Assembly (NCBI GenBank): GCA_030430205.1
Contig: JAUIGE010000013.1
Span: forward strand, 105,070-169,069
Reading direction: 5' to 3'
Origin: Bacteroidia bacterium
Lineage (GTDB): Bacteria > Bacteroidota > Bacteroidia > J057
Length of the DNA stretch: 64,000 nucleotides
This document shows, one piece after another, positions 47,190 to 56,381 of this stretch. A model generated the notes under the pieces. The model did not search any database. It was not told the origin of the DNA and saw only the letters and a list, made by a program, of their open reading frames with translations. Each line of letters starts with the position of its first letter. Positions within the stretch are counted from its first letter, which is position 1. Position numbers and translations under genes: made by a program.

Positions 47190-47261
47190 GCTTCTGTAGC
47201 TCAATGGCAGAGCGGCCGCCTGTTAAGCGGCGGGTTGAAGGTTCGAATCCTTCTGGAAGCG
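47190..47261 (+). tRNA. tRNA-Asn (GTT)
   Basis: Acceptor GCTTCTG/TGGAAGC (two wobble pairs), D arm GCTC/GAGC, anticodon stem GCCGC/GCGGC with loop CTGTTAA (anticodon GTT), T arm GAAGG/CCTTC, discriminator G. CCA not encoded. Confidence 0.95.
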
Positions 47262-47362
47262 CGGTGCGGCTGACGGCATGGGGATCCGGATCCCACCAGG
47301 GTCTGCAAAGACTCTGGTTTGCCGGACAGCCCTTTTACTCAAACCTAAACTCAAATTTTTAT

Positions 47363-47435
47363 TGCGGGCTAGGGCAGTGGTCAGCCCGCCAGCCTCATAA
47401 GCTGGAGGTCGGGGGTTCGAATCCCCCTCCCGCAA
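47363..47435 (+). tRNA. tRNA-Met (CAT)
   Basis: Acceptor TGCGGGC/TCCCGCA (last pair mismatched), D arm GGGC/GCCC, anticodon stem CCAGC/GCTGG with loop CTCATAA (anticodon CAT), T arm GGGGG/CCCCC. It lacks the GGG/CCC anticodon-stem run of initiators, so it is an elongator Met or lysidine-type Ile tRNA. CCA not encoded. Confidence 0.88.
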
Positions 47436-47459
47436 CAATAACCTCAACCTTTATATAGT

Positions 47460-47540
47460 ATGAAACTTATCATTATTGCAATTATCCTCTGGGTAATCAA
47501 AGCATGGATCGAAAATGATCCCAAACAAAAATTAACATAG
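47460..47540 (+). CDS. possible 26-residue membrane micropeptide
   Basis: ATG-started 26-codon frame 24 bp after tRNA-Met. It encodes a single hydrophobic helix (KLIIIAIILWVIKAWI) and a charged tail (ENDPKQKLT). The pattern is that of a small membrane protein, but the frame is short and unsupported by anything else. Confidence 0.35.
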   Translation: MKLIIIAIILWVIKAWIENDPKQKLT

Positions 47541-47668
47541 GATCTCATTCAATTTCGAATCCTCCTACACACTCTTTCCGTAACAAAGTAGCTGCAAGCG
47601 GATCCTTCGCTTTCGAATAAGAGAATACCTTGGAGTACGTAGTTTTCACTCTCTAAATTTAACAAGCC

Positions 47669-47860
47669 ATGGAAAAAATTTATCGAAGACAATTACCCAG
47701 CATGAGTCCGGAACTACGTGAAGCAATGATGACAACTTTGATTTACAAAGGTCGGGTTGCTGCTATGAAGCTTTACAAAGAGCAAACAACTGCTCGCCTT
47801 TTTGAAGCAAAAGAGGTCGTTGAGAAATTGGCTCAAGAGATCGAGCCTGGAGCTGCATAG
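47669..47860 (+). CDS. small conserved-looking helical protein, unknown
   Basis: 63 residues, ATG start. Basic N-terminus (MEKIYRRQLPSMSPELREAM) and an amphipathic, Glu/Lys-rich second helix. No motif recognised. It sits 48 bp upstream of the HNH nuclease gene on the same strand, so it may be in the same transcript. Regular codon use and good spacing support it being real; function unknown. Confidence 0.6.
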   Translation: MEKIYRRQLPSMSPELREAMMTTLIYKGRVAAMKLYKEQTTARLFEAKEVVEKLAQEIEPGAA

Positions 47861-47908
47861 CTTTTGTTACAGCTCCATCCCTCTGTATCATTTTTAATTT
47901 TATGCATT

Positions 47909-48403
47909 ATGCAACATGTGCTGGTACTCAACCAAAACTACCAGGCAATCACTTTATGTTCTCCCGAAAGGGCACTTGTATTGGTGATTTTGAGCAAAGC
48001 CGAAATGGTTGCTGAGGTGCCGGAGCGTAAGTTCAGATCAGTACGCAAAGAATTTTCTTTCCCGGCCATCATCAGACTACGGAACTTTGTTCATTTACCC
48101 TATAAAAAAGTATCCTTAACCCGACAAAACCTTTTCAAAAGGGATGGACATGCTTGTGTTTACTGTGGTACCCAGGACAACTTAACCATGGATCATGTAA
48201 TTCCCCGTGCCCAGGGAGGACGTACTCTTTGGTCAAACCTGGTTACCGCCTGTCTAAAATGTAACCTGCAAAAAGGGAATATGAGACCCGTTGAGGCAGG
48301 ATTTGAACTGCCCTATAAGCCCTACAGGCCCAATTTTCTCATGTTTGTCAGTCGCTTTTCCGGTGAAATGCATGAGTCATGGAAGCCTTTTTTGTTGATG
48401 TAA
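47909..48403 (+). CDS. HNH endonuclease
   Basis: 164 residues. The start at 47909 (MQHVLVLNQNYQAI) is chosen because homologues begin with VLVLNQNYQ-type strands; a longer frame adds 15 residues. The HNH core is CVYCGTQDNLTMDHVIPRA and then LVTACLKCNLQKGN: two CxxC-type zinc pairs flank the DH-N active site. This single-domain HNH type is widespread in Bacteroidota and is thought to be cellular, not an intron or phage enzyme. Target unknown. RtcB follows after 17 bp, likely in one transcript, which hints at a nucleic-acid repair role (inference). Confidence 0.9.
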   Translation: MQHVLVLNQNYQAITLCSPERALVLVILSKAEMVAEVPERKFRSVRKEFSFPAIIRLRNFVHLPYKKVSLTRQNLFKRDGHACVYCGTQDNLTMDHVIPRAQGGRTLWSNLVTACLKCNLQKGNMRPVEAGFELPYKPYRPNFLMFVSRFSGEMHESWKPFLLM

Positions 48404-48420
48404 AACGATGAATAATATTT

Positions 48421-49830
48421 ATGGCAAAAATAAAAAAGAAAAACCTTTTAAGGATAGGTTTTGATGAAGGCAAAGCGCTCAAGCTGGCCCTAGAGGCTAT
48501 GCAGCATGAAGCCTTTGCGAAAAAAGACCGTGAGGCTAAAGAAATGCTTCTGCAATCCTTGCTTGCTAAGCCGGAAGGCTTTTATAAACATAGTATTTTG
48601 GGAGAAACAGCGCACGCCCTGAAAGCAGATGAAGAAGCTGATAAAAAGTCTATTTTTCCAGAATTAAGAGAAAATGGACTTCCCCTAAAAATTTATGGGG
48701 CCCGGGATATAGAACCTGCTACCGTGCAGCAAATGGAAATTGCCAGTCGCCTCCCTATCGCCATAGGAGCCGCTCTAATGCCAGATGCCCACCGTGGGTA
48801 TGGACTTCCTATAGGAGGTGTTTTGGCTACAGAAAATGAAGTTATTCCCTTTGCAGTAGGAGTAGATATTGGGTGTCGGATGTGTTTGTCGGTGTATGAT
48901 TTACCCGAAAGCTATGTCCAAAGGAATACTTTTCAATTGAAAAAATCCTTATTGGAAAACACGGTTTTTGGAGCTGGAAAAGGATTTGACAAACCCATGG
49001 ACCATGCCGTGCTTGATAGAAAAGAATTTCAGGAAATAGATGTTATTCGCAGATTGAAGGACAAAGCATGGAAACAAATTGGCTCATCTGGAGGTGGGAA
49101 TCATTTTGTAGAATTTGGGGTGGTTGAACTGAGTGACCCTCAAAATGAATTTGGCCTTAAGCCAGGCTCTTACCTGGGGGTTCTGTCCCACTCGGGTTCC
49201 CGAGGCCTGGGAGCTGGTATTGCCAATCACTTTACGAAGCTTGCCATGGATAAAACCCGTCTTCCCAAAGAGGCGCGCCATCTGGCGTGGCTAGGGCTTG
49301 ATTCGGAGGAAGGAATTGCTTACTGGAAGGCTATGACCCTTGCCGGTGACTACGCCTCAGCCTGCCATGATCAGATACACCAGCGATTGAGTAAAGATTT
49401 GGGTGAAAAACCTTTGTTTATTGTAGAAAACCACCATAATTTTGCGTGGAGAGAACAACTTTCCAGTAAGAATTCCGTTATTGTTCATCGAAAAGGTGCA
49501 ACTCCTGCATCAGTAGGAGTTTTGGGGATTATCCCTGGTTCTATGACATCACCTGGGTTTATTGTTCGTGGAAAAGGAAATGAACAATCTATCAATTCTG
49601 CTTCTCATGGTGCAGGTAGAAAAATGTCTCGAATTAAAGCTCGAAACAATTTTACCCAAAGTGAGTTAAAGAAGATATTAAAGAAGCATGATGTTTCGTT
49701 AATAGGAGGAGGAGTAGATGAAGCTCCCATGGTGTATAAAGATATTCAAACTGTGATGAAGTTTCAGGAAGAGTTGGTTGACATTGTGGGGGAGTTTCAT
49801 CCCAAAATTGTTCGAATGGCGAAAGACTAA
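48421..49830 (+). CDS. rtcB: RtcB RNA ligase
   Basis: 469 residues, normal RtcB length. Joins 2',3'-cyclic phosphate or 3'-phosphate RNA ends to 5'-OH ends using GTP and Mn2+. Seen: LMPDAHRGYGLPIGGVLAT, GVDIGCRMC with the Mn-binding Cys152, SGGGNHFVEFG, LSHSGSRGLG, and the guanylylated His396 in SHGAGRKMSR. The family's final segment reads GGGVDEAPMVYKDI. Divergence at the N-terminus places it in the Bacteroidota-type RtcB group. It follows HNH by 17 bp and ends at a terminator. Role is probably RNA repair. Confidence 0.95.
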   Translation: MAKIKKKNLLRIGFDEGKALKLALEAMQHEAFAKKDREAKEMLLQSLLAKPEGFYKHSILGETAHALKADEEADKKSIFPELRENGLPLKIYGARDIEPATVQQMEIASRLPIAIGAALMPDAHRGYGLPIGGVLATENEVIPFAVGVDIGCRMCLSVYDLPESYVQRNTFQLKKSLLENTVFGAGKGFDKPMDHAVLDRKEFQEIDVIRRLKDKAWKQIGSSGGGNHFVEFGVVELSDPQNEFGLKPGSYLGVLSHSGSRGLGAGIANHFTKLAMDKTRLPKEARHLAWLGLDSEEGIAYWKAMTLAGDYASACHDQIHQRLSKDLGEKPLFIVENHHNFAWREQLSSKNSVIVHRKGATPASVGVLGIIPGSMTSPGFIVRGKGNEQSINSASHGAGRKMSRIKARNNFTQSELKKILKKHDVSLIGGGVDEAPMVYKDIQTVMKFQEELVDIVGEFHPKIVRMAKD

Positions 49831-49877
49831 AAATTTCGCTCTCTTCACAGAGAGTGATTTTGTGCATAGTGAGGTGA

Positions 49878-49906
49878 GGAATCGGCCGAGAGGTCGGTTC
49901 CTTTTT
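49878..49906 (+). terminator. rho-independent terminator after rtcB
   Basis: Stem GGAATCGGCC / GGTCGGTTCC (two wobble pairs) with a GAGA tetraloop, followed by TTTTT. Confidence 0.9.
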
Positions 49907-49955
49907 GGTTTTTAGCTCAATTATTATCTATCTTTAAATTTGATATAGCTAACAA

Positions 49956-50270
49956 ATGGATGATTTGATCCGGCAATTGACCTTATTGGCAAGTACCACC
50001 CAAAAGCTGGAGAAGTATGTTCAGAAATTAAAATCTGAAAATCTCGCCTTACAGAATCAAATAGTAGATTTGAAGCAGGAACAGCAACAAAAAGAAGAAG
50101 AATTGATCGTCTTGCAAGAAAAATATGAAGCCAATAAACTAGTAAAAGGCCTCGTTGAAAGTGCAGATCGCGATGAGATAAAAGAAAAAATAGATACTTA
50201 TTTAAAAGATATAGATATTTGTCTAAAGATTTTTGGAGACCAGAATTTAGTTGGTAATACAGTAAATTGA
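49956..50270 (+). CDS. coiled-coil protein upstream of ZapA
   Basis: 104 residues, largely a coiled coil from about 12 to 65 (LEKYVQKLKSENLALQNQ; EEELIVLQEKYEANKLVK), then a short helical tail. Small coiled-coil genes precede zapA and rny in many Bacteroidota, so a division or septum role is plausible. Its TGA stop overlaps the TTG start of zapA by 4 bp, indicating translational coupling. Confidence 0.8.
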   Translation: MDDLIRQLTLLASTTQKLEKYVQKLKSENLALQNQIVDLKQEQQQKEEELIVLQEKYEANKLVKGLVESADRDEIKEKIDTYLKDIDICLKIFGDQNLVGNTVN

Positions 50271-50566
50271 ATTTGGAACAGCATTCCATAAGTATAAATA
50301 TTTTCGGGCGAAAATTCCCTATGAAAGTGAGCGAGAGTGAAGTCTCCGCTGTGCAGGATGCCGCTCGTCTGATAAACGAACAAATTAGTTCATTCAAAAA
50401 TGCCTATCGCACCCAGGATGACCTGAATATTGCATTAATGTGTTGCCTGAAAATCGCAACAGATTATGTTCGTCAACAACATCAGGAAGATGAAATTGTC
50501 AATGTAGCTTCAGATAAAATAGATACTATTCAAGCCCAATTGGCAAATTTGTTAAACGAAAGCTGA
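50267..50566 (+). CDS. zapA: cell division protein ZapA
   Basis: 99 residues. ISINIFGRKFPMKVSESE is the ZapA N-terminal strand pair, followed by AARLINEQISSFKNAY and a long C-terminal helix (LNIALMCCLKIATDYVRQ). ZapA bundles FtsZ filaments at mid-cell. The frame opens with TTG at 50267, overlapping the upstream stop; a second TTG at 50273 and ATG at 50321 are alternatives, but the latter would remove the first strand. It precedes rny as is typical in Bacteroidota. Confidence 0.9.
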   Translation: MNLEQHSISINIFGRKFPMKVSESEVSAVQDAARLINEQISSFKNAYRTQDDLNIALMCCLKIATDYVRQQHQEDEIVNVASDKIDTIQAQLANLLNES

Positions 50567-50674
50567 GTTCCTCAATCTCTTCTGTATCCCATTCTTTTCT
50601 GGTTCTCGTCTGTAGAGGAATAAATTGTTATTTCTTTGCCGGATTTTAATGTTAACTACGAAAACCCCAGATTT

Positions 50675-52270
50675 ATGGACACAGGAACATTAGCCATAGG
50701 AGCCGTTGGAGGCTTAGTTATAGGAGCAGTATTGGTTTATTTTATTAATAAAACCATGCTAAATAATGCCAACAAACGGTTGGTAGAAAGTGCCAGAATT
50801 CAGGCTGAAGGCTTGCTCAAAGAAGCCGAGCTTCGCGGAGAAAATATCAAGCAAGAAAAGATAGCCAAGGCTAATCAGAAGTATTTGCAACTCAAAGACA
50901 AGTTTGAGCAAAATGCAAAAAAGCAAAAAGAGAAACTTGATGGCCTTCAAAACAAGTTGAAGCAACGTGAAAGCCAGATTACTTCCCGAACTGATAAGCT
51001 CAAAAATGAAGAAAGCCGCTTACTTAAAGGCCAGGAAGAAGCAGAAGCCCTAAAAGAGAATCTGGAAAAACAGCTTGCCCTTTTTAATAAAAAGCGTGAA
51101 GAACTCGATGCCCTAACCCAAAAACAAGTCAAAGAACTTGAGAAAATAGCGGGCCTATCTGCCGAAGAAGCGCTTTCCAAAATGGAGGAAGCGCTGAAGG
51201 AAGAGGCGAAGACACAGGCCTCAGCCTATATCAAAGAGATCGTAGAAGATTCTCGCACAACAGCGAATAAGCAAGCCAAGAAAATTGTTATTGAAACCAT
51301 TCAGCGAACGGCCGCTGAGCATGCAATAGAGAATACGGTAACCGTATTTCCACTTGAAAATGATCAAATAAAAGGTCGGATCATTGGTCGGGAAGGTCGG
51401 AATATCCGTGCACTGGAGATGGCTACAGGTATAGAGATCATCGTAGATGATACCCCTGAAGCAATTATCCTGTCAGGATTTGATCCTGTGAGGAGAGAAG
51501 TTGCTCGTTTGTCACTTCACAAACTGGTGACTGATGGCCGTATTCACCCTGCCAGGATTGAGGAAGTTGTCAAAAAGACAAGCAAACAGATCGAGCAGGA
51601 AATCATGGAGACGGGTGAAAGAACTGTCATCGACCTGGGGGTGCATGGCCTGCACCGCGATATGCTCAGGATGATCGGCCGGATGCGGTATCGTTCTTCC
51701 TATGGCCAAAACCTGCTACAGCACTCCCGTGAGGTTGCAAACCTCTGTGAAACTATGGCAGCAGAGCTGGGCTTGGACGTCAAAAAGGCCAAACGTGCCG
51801 GCTTGCTGCACGACATCGGCAAGGTTGCAGAAGAACAGTCTGAATTGCCTCACGCCCTGTTGGGGATGAAGATGGCTGAAAAAGCACAGGAGGATAAAGA
51901 CATCTGTAACGCCATCGGAGCTCACCACGATGAAATCGAAATGACGAGCCTTATCTCTCCGATTATACAGGCATGCGACGCCATAAGTGGCTCCCGCCCC
52001 GGAGCGAGAAGAGAAATCGTCGAAAGCTATATCAAACGATTGAAAGAGCTGGAAGAGCTCGCTGTTTCCTATCCCGGTGTAGTGAAGACTTATGCCATAC
52101 AGGCAGGTCGTGAACTACGGGTGATAGTGGAAAGTGAAAAGGTCAGTGATGAACAATCAGAAAAACTCGCTTTTGATATTTCTCAAAAAATCATGACGGA
52201 TATGCAATATCCTGGACACATCAAAGTGACCGTCATTCGGGAAAAGAGAGCGATTGCGTATGCTAAATAA
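50675..52270 (+). CDS. rny: ribonuclease Y
   Basis: 531 residues. N-terminal membrane helix ([19 protein letters not shown]), then a coiled coil to about 200, a KH domain with [10 protein letters not shown] (about 234-243), and an HD domain with HDIGK (His379-Asp380). It is a membrane-anchored endoribonuclease for mRNA turnover. Start ATG 50675 is preferred over a TTG 39 bp upstream, which would place charged residues ahead of the helix. The gap from zapA is 108 bp with no clear hairpin. Confidence 0.96.
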   Translation: MDTGTLAIGAVGGLVIGAVLVYFINKTMLNNANKRLVESARIQAEGLLKEAELRGENIKQEKIAKANQKYLQLKDKFEQNAKKQKEKLDGLQNKLKQRESQITSRTDKLKNEESRLLKGQEEAEALKENLEKQLALFNKKREELDALTQKQVKELEKIAGLSAEEALSKMEEALKEEAKTQASAYIKEIVEDSRTTANKQAKKIVIETIQRTAAEHAIENTVTVFPLENDQIKGRIIGREGRNIRALEMATGIEIIVDDTPEAIILSGFDPVRREVARLSLHKLVTDGRIHPARIEEVVKKTSKQIEQEIMETGERTVIDLGVHGLHRDMLRMIGRMRYRSSYGQNLLQHSREVANLCETMAAELGLDVKKAKRAGLLHDIGKVAEEQSELPHALLGMKMAEKAQEDKDICNAIGAHHDEIEMTSLISPIIQACDAISGSRPGARREIVESYIKRLKELEELAVSYPGVVKTYAIQAGRELRVIVESEKVSDEQSEKLAFDISQKIMTDMQYPGHIKVTVIREKRAIAYAK

Positions 52271-52275
52271 ATGCC

Positions 52276-53025
52276 ATGCGACCTAAAGAAGTATTGGTCT
52301 CCATACTTGAAACGTATTTTCCATTTGCAGAAGGTGAAAGGTTTTCCTTTGACCTTCTGCCCGCTTTAAATGGATTTGAACTTCGCAAATTTGCCCGGAG
52401 GTTTTCGTACCCATTGCCTGAAGAGATAAAAGAGTTGTTGAGCTATTCAAGAGGCTTTGATTTTTACTCTTTTGATAAAATTGATTTTACCCGGCAGGAA
52501 TTTGAGTTGGAAGGAGCGTTTACAAATCCCATAGATTTGACAAATGATGCCTTCGATAACCATTGGATCATCGATATTGATCCGGAAGATGGCAGTTGGG
52601 GTAAGGTATTTTATGTTTGCCATGAACCAGCAGTAGTCGTTCTTCAGGCTCATAGTCTGGCTCAATTTCTGTCCCAGATAGGTTCTTTGGCAAAGGGCGA
52701 AGAGCCCAATTGGATCCAATTTATCCGGGAGGATGCTGCAAAGGCAGTGTGGGAATCCCCCGACAAATTGATGTCCAAAGAGCAAGCCATGCGGAAAAAA
52801 GATCCGGAGCTTGCCGAATTTGCAGCTGATTTGCCTCTCCACTACCTCGTCGCAGATATGCGCGATGCCGATTGGGGCGACGGATTTCCCTGGTCCCTGA
52901 CAGGGCCCGAAGGAGATATCCAGCGGGCAGGTTCTGCCTTGATTTTTGGGATTGAAGCCCCGCCACCAACGCATAGATCAAAAGGCATTTTAGGGCGCCT
53001 TTTTAACCGAAAAAAGGAAAATTAG
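52276..53025 (+). CDS. SMI1/KNR4 (SUKH) family protein
   Basis: 249 residues. The SUKH-like domain spans about 25-140: YPLPEEIKELLSYSRGFDFY is the family strand-helix with the aromatic core, and HWIIDIDPEDGSWGKVFYVC is the later hydrophobic hairpin. SUKH proteins include many contact-dependent-toxin immunity proteins, but also housekeeping ones. No toxin gene is near. The C-terminal 40 residues are basic. It follows rny by 5 bp and its stop overlaps the stop of the convergent gene by 4 bp. Confidence 0.75.
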   Translation: MRPKEVLVSILETYFPFAEGERFSFDLLPALNGFELRKFARRFSYPLPEEIKELLSYSRGFDFYSFDKIDFTRQEFELEGAFTNPIDLTNDAFDNHWIIDIDPEDGSWGKVFYVCHEPAVVVLQAHSLAQFLSQIGSLAKGEEPNWIQFIREDAAKAVWESPDKLMSKEQAMRKKDPELAEFAADLPLHYLVADMRDADWGDGFPWSLTGPEGDIQRAGSALIFGIEAPPPTHRSKGILGRLFNRKKEN

Positions 53026-53432
53026 AACTCCACTTCCTGGAGCTTTTCAAGCAAAGCAGATGCATTTGCTGAAAAAGTATGCTCCCGGTTTTGGGCTATA
53101 TGTGTGAGGAGTCCTTTTCCTGGCTCCACTTCTCCATTGGCCAGGTATGCCAATGCCAGGTAAAAAGCTGCAGCTTCCTTAAAATCATTTTCGCTAAAAG
53201 ATAAATCCAGGAATATCGGGATGCTTTTTTCCGCCTCTCCCCCCAAGAGTAGCCTACAGGCGAGTTTGCTTAAGCTGTCTATGGCAAGAGGGGGCTGCGT
53301 CTGAATTTCCTCCGTGATTATGCTCTGAATGTCCCGGGCAGGTTTTTGATGTAATGCAAGCCAGCCAGTCATGATCAAGGCCAAAAGACCCAAAGCAACG
53401 AAAAGCCAGCGGACAACAATTTTTGAAGACAT
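53022..53432 (-). CDS. single-pass membrane protein with TPR-like tail
   Basis: 136 residues from ATG 53432 (MSSKIVVRWLF). One N-terminal transmembrane helix (about 7-27, LFVALGLLALIMTGWLAL), then an extracytoplasmic helical region with TPR-like pairing (AAFYLALAYLANGEVEPGKG). An upstream in-frame ATG at 53474 would overlap the helicase gene, so it was not chosen. It lies 20 bp after the helicase on the same strand. Function unknown. Confidence 0.65.
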   Translation of the reverse strand: MSSKIVVRWLFVALGLLALIMTGWLALHQKPARDIQSIITEEIQTQPPLAIDSLSKLACRLLLGGEAEKSIPIFLDLSFSENDFKEAAAFYLALAYLANGEVEPGKGLLTHIAQNREHTFSANASALLEKLQEVEF

Positions 53433-53452
53433 GATTAAGTATGAATAACCAA

Positions 53453-54877
53453 TTATGATGGGACAAAAGGACAATCCAGCACAAAAACGCGTTCTTCAGC
53501 ACGGGTAAAAACCGTATATGTCCACCTGAGATAGGCTTTGGGATTTTGTCCATAATCAGGTTCAAAGCCAATAATTACATTTTCCCATTGGCCCCCCTGG
53601 GATTTGTGACCCGTGATGGCATAGCCGTATTTTACCTGGAGAGCATTGATATATGGGTCAGATCGACGCATTTCAGCGGCTTGTGTCTTTGATAGTTGCA
53701 GGTACTCCTGATTACGCTCATGAGAGACTTGTGACAGCATGGACTTATCAAGTTGAGGCAGCTTGCTTTGAAGCAAATCCAACACGATTTTACAGGTGAT
53801 CCGAATGGCATTTTGTTGCGTATCCTGGAATTCCAGCTCGGCATCGATCCATTTGAGGCCATACTTTTCTTCATAGGTATCATGAAAAACTTCTCTGACA
53901 GTGCACATTTCACCATTGGCTATGAAAGGCAAAGTCTTGGGATCTCCCCAGGCATAGTTGTTTTTGACTACCATCAGCAAGTCCGATGTAGAGATGATTT
54001 GCTCTGCATCTTCGTATAGCAGGTTTTGGCGAATAGCCATATTGACTTTCATCGCCCTAAAATTGGAGTAAGTGATGAAAACCACTCTATCGGGATTGCC
54101 TTCTTCAAAATATCCCATATAACTTTCCAGGCCTTCCCAGCCATTTTCGAGGCTGCTCACATCCCGTCCCTGGATCAGCTCAAGACCTTCCTGATTTTCT
54201 TCCAAAAAAGCATCTCTGATTAAAACGGCATTTTCCAGTACCTCTGAGTCTACCAACTGCCGCTTCACTTCTGTAAGTTCTGAATGAAAAACGCTCAGCA
54301 AACCTTCGAACCGAAGGAACTCTGGATTCAAAGCAGGGCTTGTATCATGCCCAATGGGCGGTAATTGAACGGGGTCTCCCACCAGAATCAATTTGCGGTA
54401 AGGGTCTTCATCGAAGACAAAATCCAGCAGGTCCATCAGAAGCCCTCTTCTGGTACTCCCGTCTGTTTGATCCCCCACCATAGAGGCCTCATCTACGATG
54501 TAAGCGGTTTTGGTTTTTTCCTTGTTGGGCTTCCTTTGAAAGCTAATATCGCCGTAGAAGCCCTCAGAGACGCTGTAGATGTGATGGTGGATGGTATAAG
54601 CTGCCCGGTGGGTCCGTTTGCTGATTACTTTTGCTGCCCTGCCGGTAGGTGCGAGCAAAATAACCTTGAAACCCATTTTCTGTAAAAAGCGGGTAAAAAT
54701 ATTGATCATGAAGGTTTTGCCTGTACCAGCTGAGCCAGTAAGGAGAAAACCGGACCGATCTTCCTGTGAATTGTAGAATGTCAAAAAGTTTGCAAGAACC
54801 TCTTCCTGATCAGGAGTCAACCGAATGTCTTCATCTCCGGTAATATCCTGAAGGATTTTCTTTTTTAGCTCATCCAT
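53453..54877 (-). CDS. RecD-like / UvrD-C-2 helicase
   Basis: 474 residues. Walker A GSAGTGKT (48-55), motif II VDEAS (128-132), LVGDPVQLPP (motif III, with Asp-Pro) and the C-terminal GYAITGHKSQGGQWENVII (motif V/VI region), as in AAA_30/UvrD_C_2 helicases. It lacks the long N-terminal domain of RecD2, so it is the short stand-alone type common in Bacteroidota. It likely unwinds DNA with 5'-3' polarity, by family. The ChaN gene lies 4 bp upstream on the same strand. Confidence 0.9.
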   Translation of the reverse strand: MDELKKKILQDITGDEDIRLTPDQEEVLANFLTFYNSQEDRSGFLLTGSAGTGKTFMINIFTRFLQKMGFKVILLAPTGRAAKVISKRTHRAAYTIHHHIYSVSEGFYGDISFQRKPNKEKTKTAYIVDEASMVGDQTDGSTRRGLLMDLLDFVFDEDPYRKLILVGDPVQLPPIGHDTSPALNPEFLRFEGLLSVFHSELTEVKRQLVDSEVLENAVLIRDAFLEENQEGLELIQGRDVSSLENGWEGLESYMGYFEEGNPDRVVFITYSNFRAMKVNMAIRQNLLYEDAEQIISTSDLLMVVKNNYAWGDPKTLPFIANGEMCTVREVFHDTYEEKYGLKWIDAELEFQDTQQNAIRITCKIVLDLLQSKLPQLDKSMLSQVSHERNQEYLQLSKTQAAEMRRSDPYINALQVKYGYAITGHKSQGGQWENVIIGFEPDYGQNPKAYLRWTYTVFTRAEERVFVLDCPFVPS

Positions 54878-54881
54878 GGTA

Positions 54882-55757
54882 TCAATAGGTCTTCGTCATA
54901 GTCGCAGGAACTACGATGATAATATCTGCTACGCCAAGGTACTCACTCTCAAGTGCATTTACATTTTCCTGCTCTTTTACACTGATGTTGAATTGCTTCA
55001 ATTCTGGATGAGCCTGTCGTACATACCAAAGGATTCCTTCTTTATTATCGGAATGGTAGCTGCCATTCAGGTGATAAAATAACTGAGAATCGCTTTTATT
55101 CTGTAAAAGAAAATGAGCCATGGTAGCATCCTTGATTGCCTGAGCAGCAATAAAATTCTGAATCTTCAATTCTCCTCCATGGCCAGCCATCATCTCTTTC
55201 ATGGCGGCATATCCCGGCAATTCATAGTCAATTTCAAAAGGAAGCGGGACGAGTAGGCCTTTTTCGGCCTCGCTCAAGGTATCCAGGGCTTTTACCCCCC
55301 CTTCTGTCGCCACCTTACGGGCATATTTCCGGGGGATATTGGTAGCGATTACAGCTATGCCCTTTTCTTTGCAAAGCTCTACGACTGGCTTGTAATCCGT
55401 ATCGTAATTGGGCCACATTTTGACAGCCTCCAGGAGCTCCTTTTCTGTGATTTCGCCTGTTAGGTATTGAGAAATAGCCTCTTGCTGATGAGTCTCAAAC
55501 ATTTCAGCGCCAACGACTATGTTTGAAGCGCCTCTTTTTTCTATTAAGTCCACAAGGATTTCATACTGCAACCAATGTGCAATAGGATTGTTGTGTAACT
55601 CTCCAAAGCAGATCAGGTCGGCTTCGGCAGCTTTTTTCAAGCTTTTGTTATAAGAAATCTTTTTCCCTTTTGAATCAAATAGGGTATATGCAGCTTTTTG
55701 AGCCATAAGATTTGCACAAAATGAAAAAATAATTCCAAAAAGGATAAGAGTTCGCAT
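54882..55757 (-). CDS. ChaN family exported protein (haem-binding DUF399)
   Basis: 291 residues with a signal peptide (1-20, ending LMAQ). The domain begins ADLICFGELHNNPIAHW and includes VGAEMFETHQQEAISQYL, GIAVIATNIPRKYAR, and the late LFYHLNGSYHSDNKEGI. ChaN of Campylobacter binds haem cofacially; haem uptake is the suggested role. No TonB receptor is next to it. It is divergent from the MarR genes across 624 bp. Confidence 0.88.
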   Translation of the reverse strand: MRTLILFGIIFSFCANLMAQKAAYTLFDSKGKKISYNKSLKKAAEADLICFGELHNNPIAHWLQYEILVDLIEKRGASNIVVGAEMFETHQQEAISQYLTGEITEKELLEAVKMWPNYDTDYKPVVELCKEKGIAVIATNIPRKYARKVATEGGVKALDTLSEAEKGLLVPLPFEIDYELPGYAAMKEMMAGHGGELKIQNFIAAQAIKDATMAHFLLQNKSDSQLFYHLNGSYHSDNKEGILWYVRQAHPELKQFNISVKEQENVNALESEYLGVADIIIVVPATMTKTY

Positions 55758-56381
55758 GTTGATTCGTTGTGGGTTACTGACAAATAAAAAAATAGGATTG
55801 GTTCAAGATTCAAAAAAAGGAAATTATCTGATTCTTTTATCCTATTCTTTCAGTTGTTTGTTGAAATAGTATTCAGAAATCATTTCCAAATCTTGGAATT
55901 TCAACTGGAGTTATTTTAATTGCCTTAAGATTTATGAATTGGAATAGTTATTGATGCGTACTATTAGGGAAAGACTTTATCTTATTATTCCAACATGTGT
56001 ATTTCGTAATACTTACATCTCTGTTATTACCCGCCGCCTATATCTGAAATATTCCTTCATGGAATAGGAAAAGCAACATCATTCCATTCTTATTCAGCAA
56101 TTTATTGGTGTAAAAGTTCCGTTTAACATGATATGAAAGTTCCTCTATGGTCGCTTTTGATCTTGTGATCAAAGGAGGACGATATACCAATAATCCACTA
56201 CGTAAAAGTATTTAGAAAGCACTCATTCCGAATTTCCAACAAAAATATTATAGGATTTTCTGAGAAAAAATAGTTAATTCAGTGATATTTTTTGGAGCTA
56301 TATGTTTATTGTGTGTATTCGGAAAGTAAATTACGGAAAAGTATAATTGTCCTTGTTTAAATCATTAATTAAATCCCGAAA
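55758..56381. promoter_or_regulatory. intergenic region with clustered GGAAT/ATTCC motifs
   Basis: 624 bp, AT-rich, no gene seen. Seven GGAAT/ATTCC copies occur (near 55895, 55941, 55987, 56051, 56061, 56081 and 56225). Three extend to TTGGAAT, and 56051-56065 is an inverted pair. A perfect palindrome TTTGATC-TTGT-GATCAAA is at 56156-56173. It lies between divergent chaN and the first marR, so it is a plausible control region. The binding factor is unknown. Confidence 0.45.
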
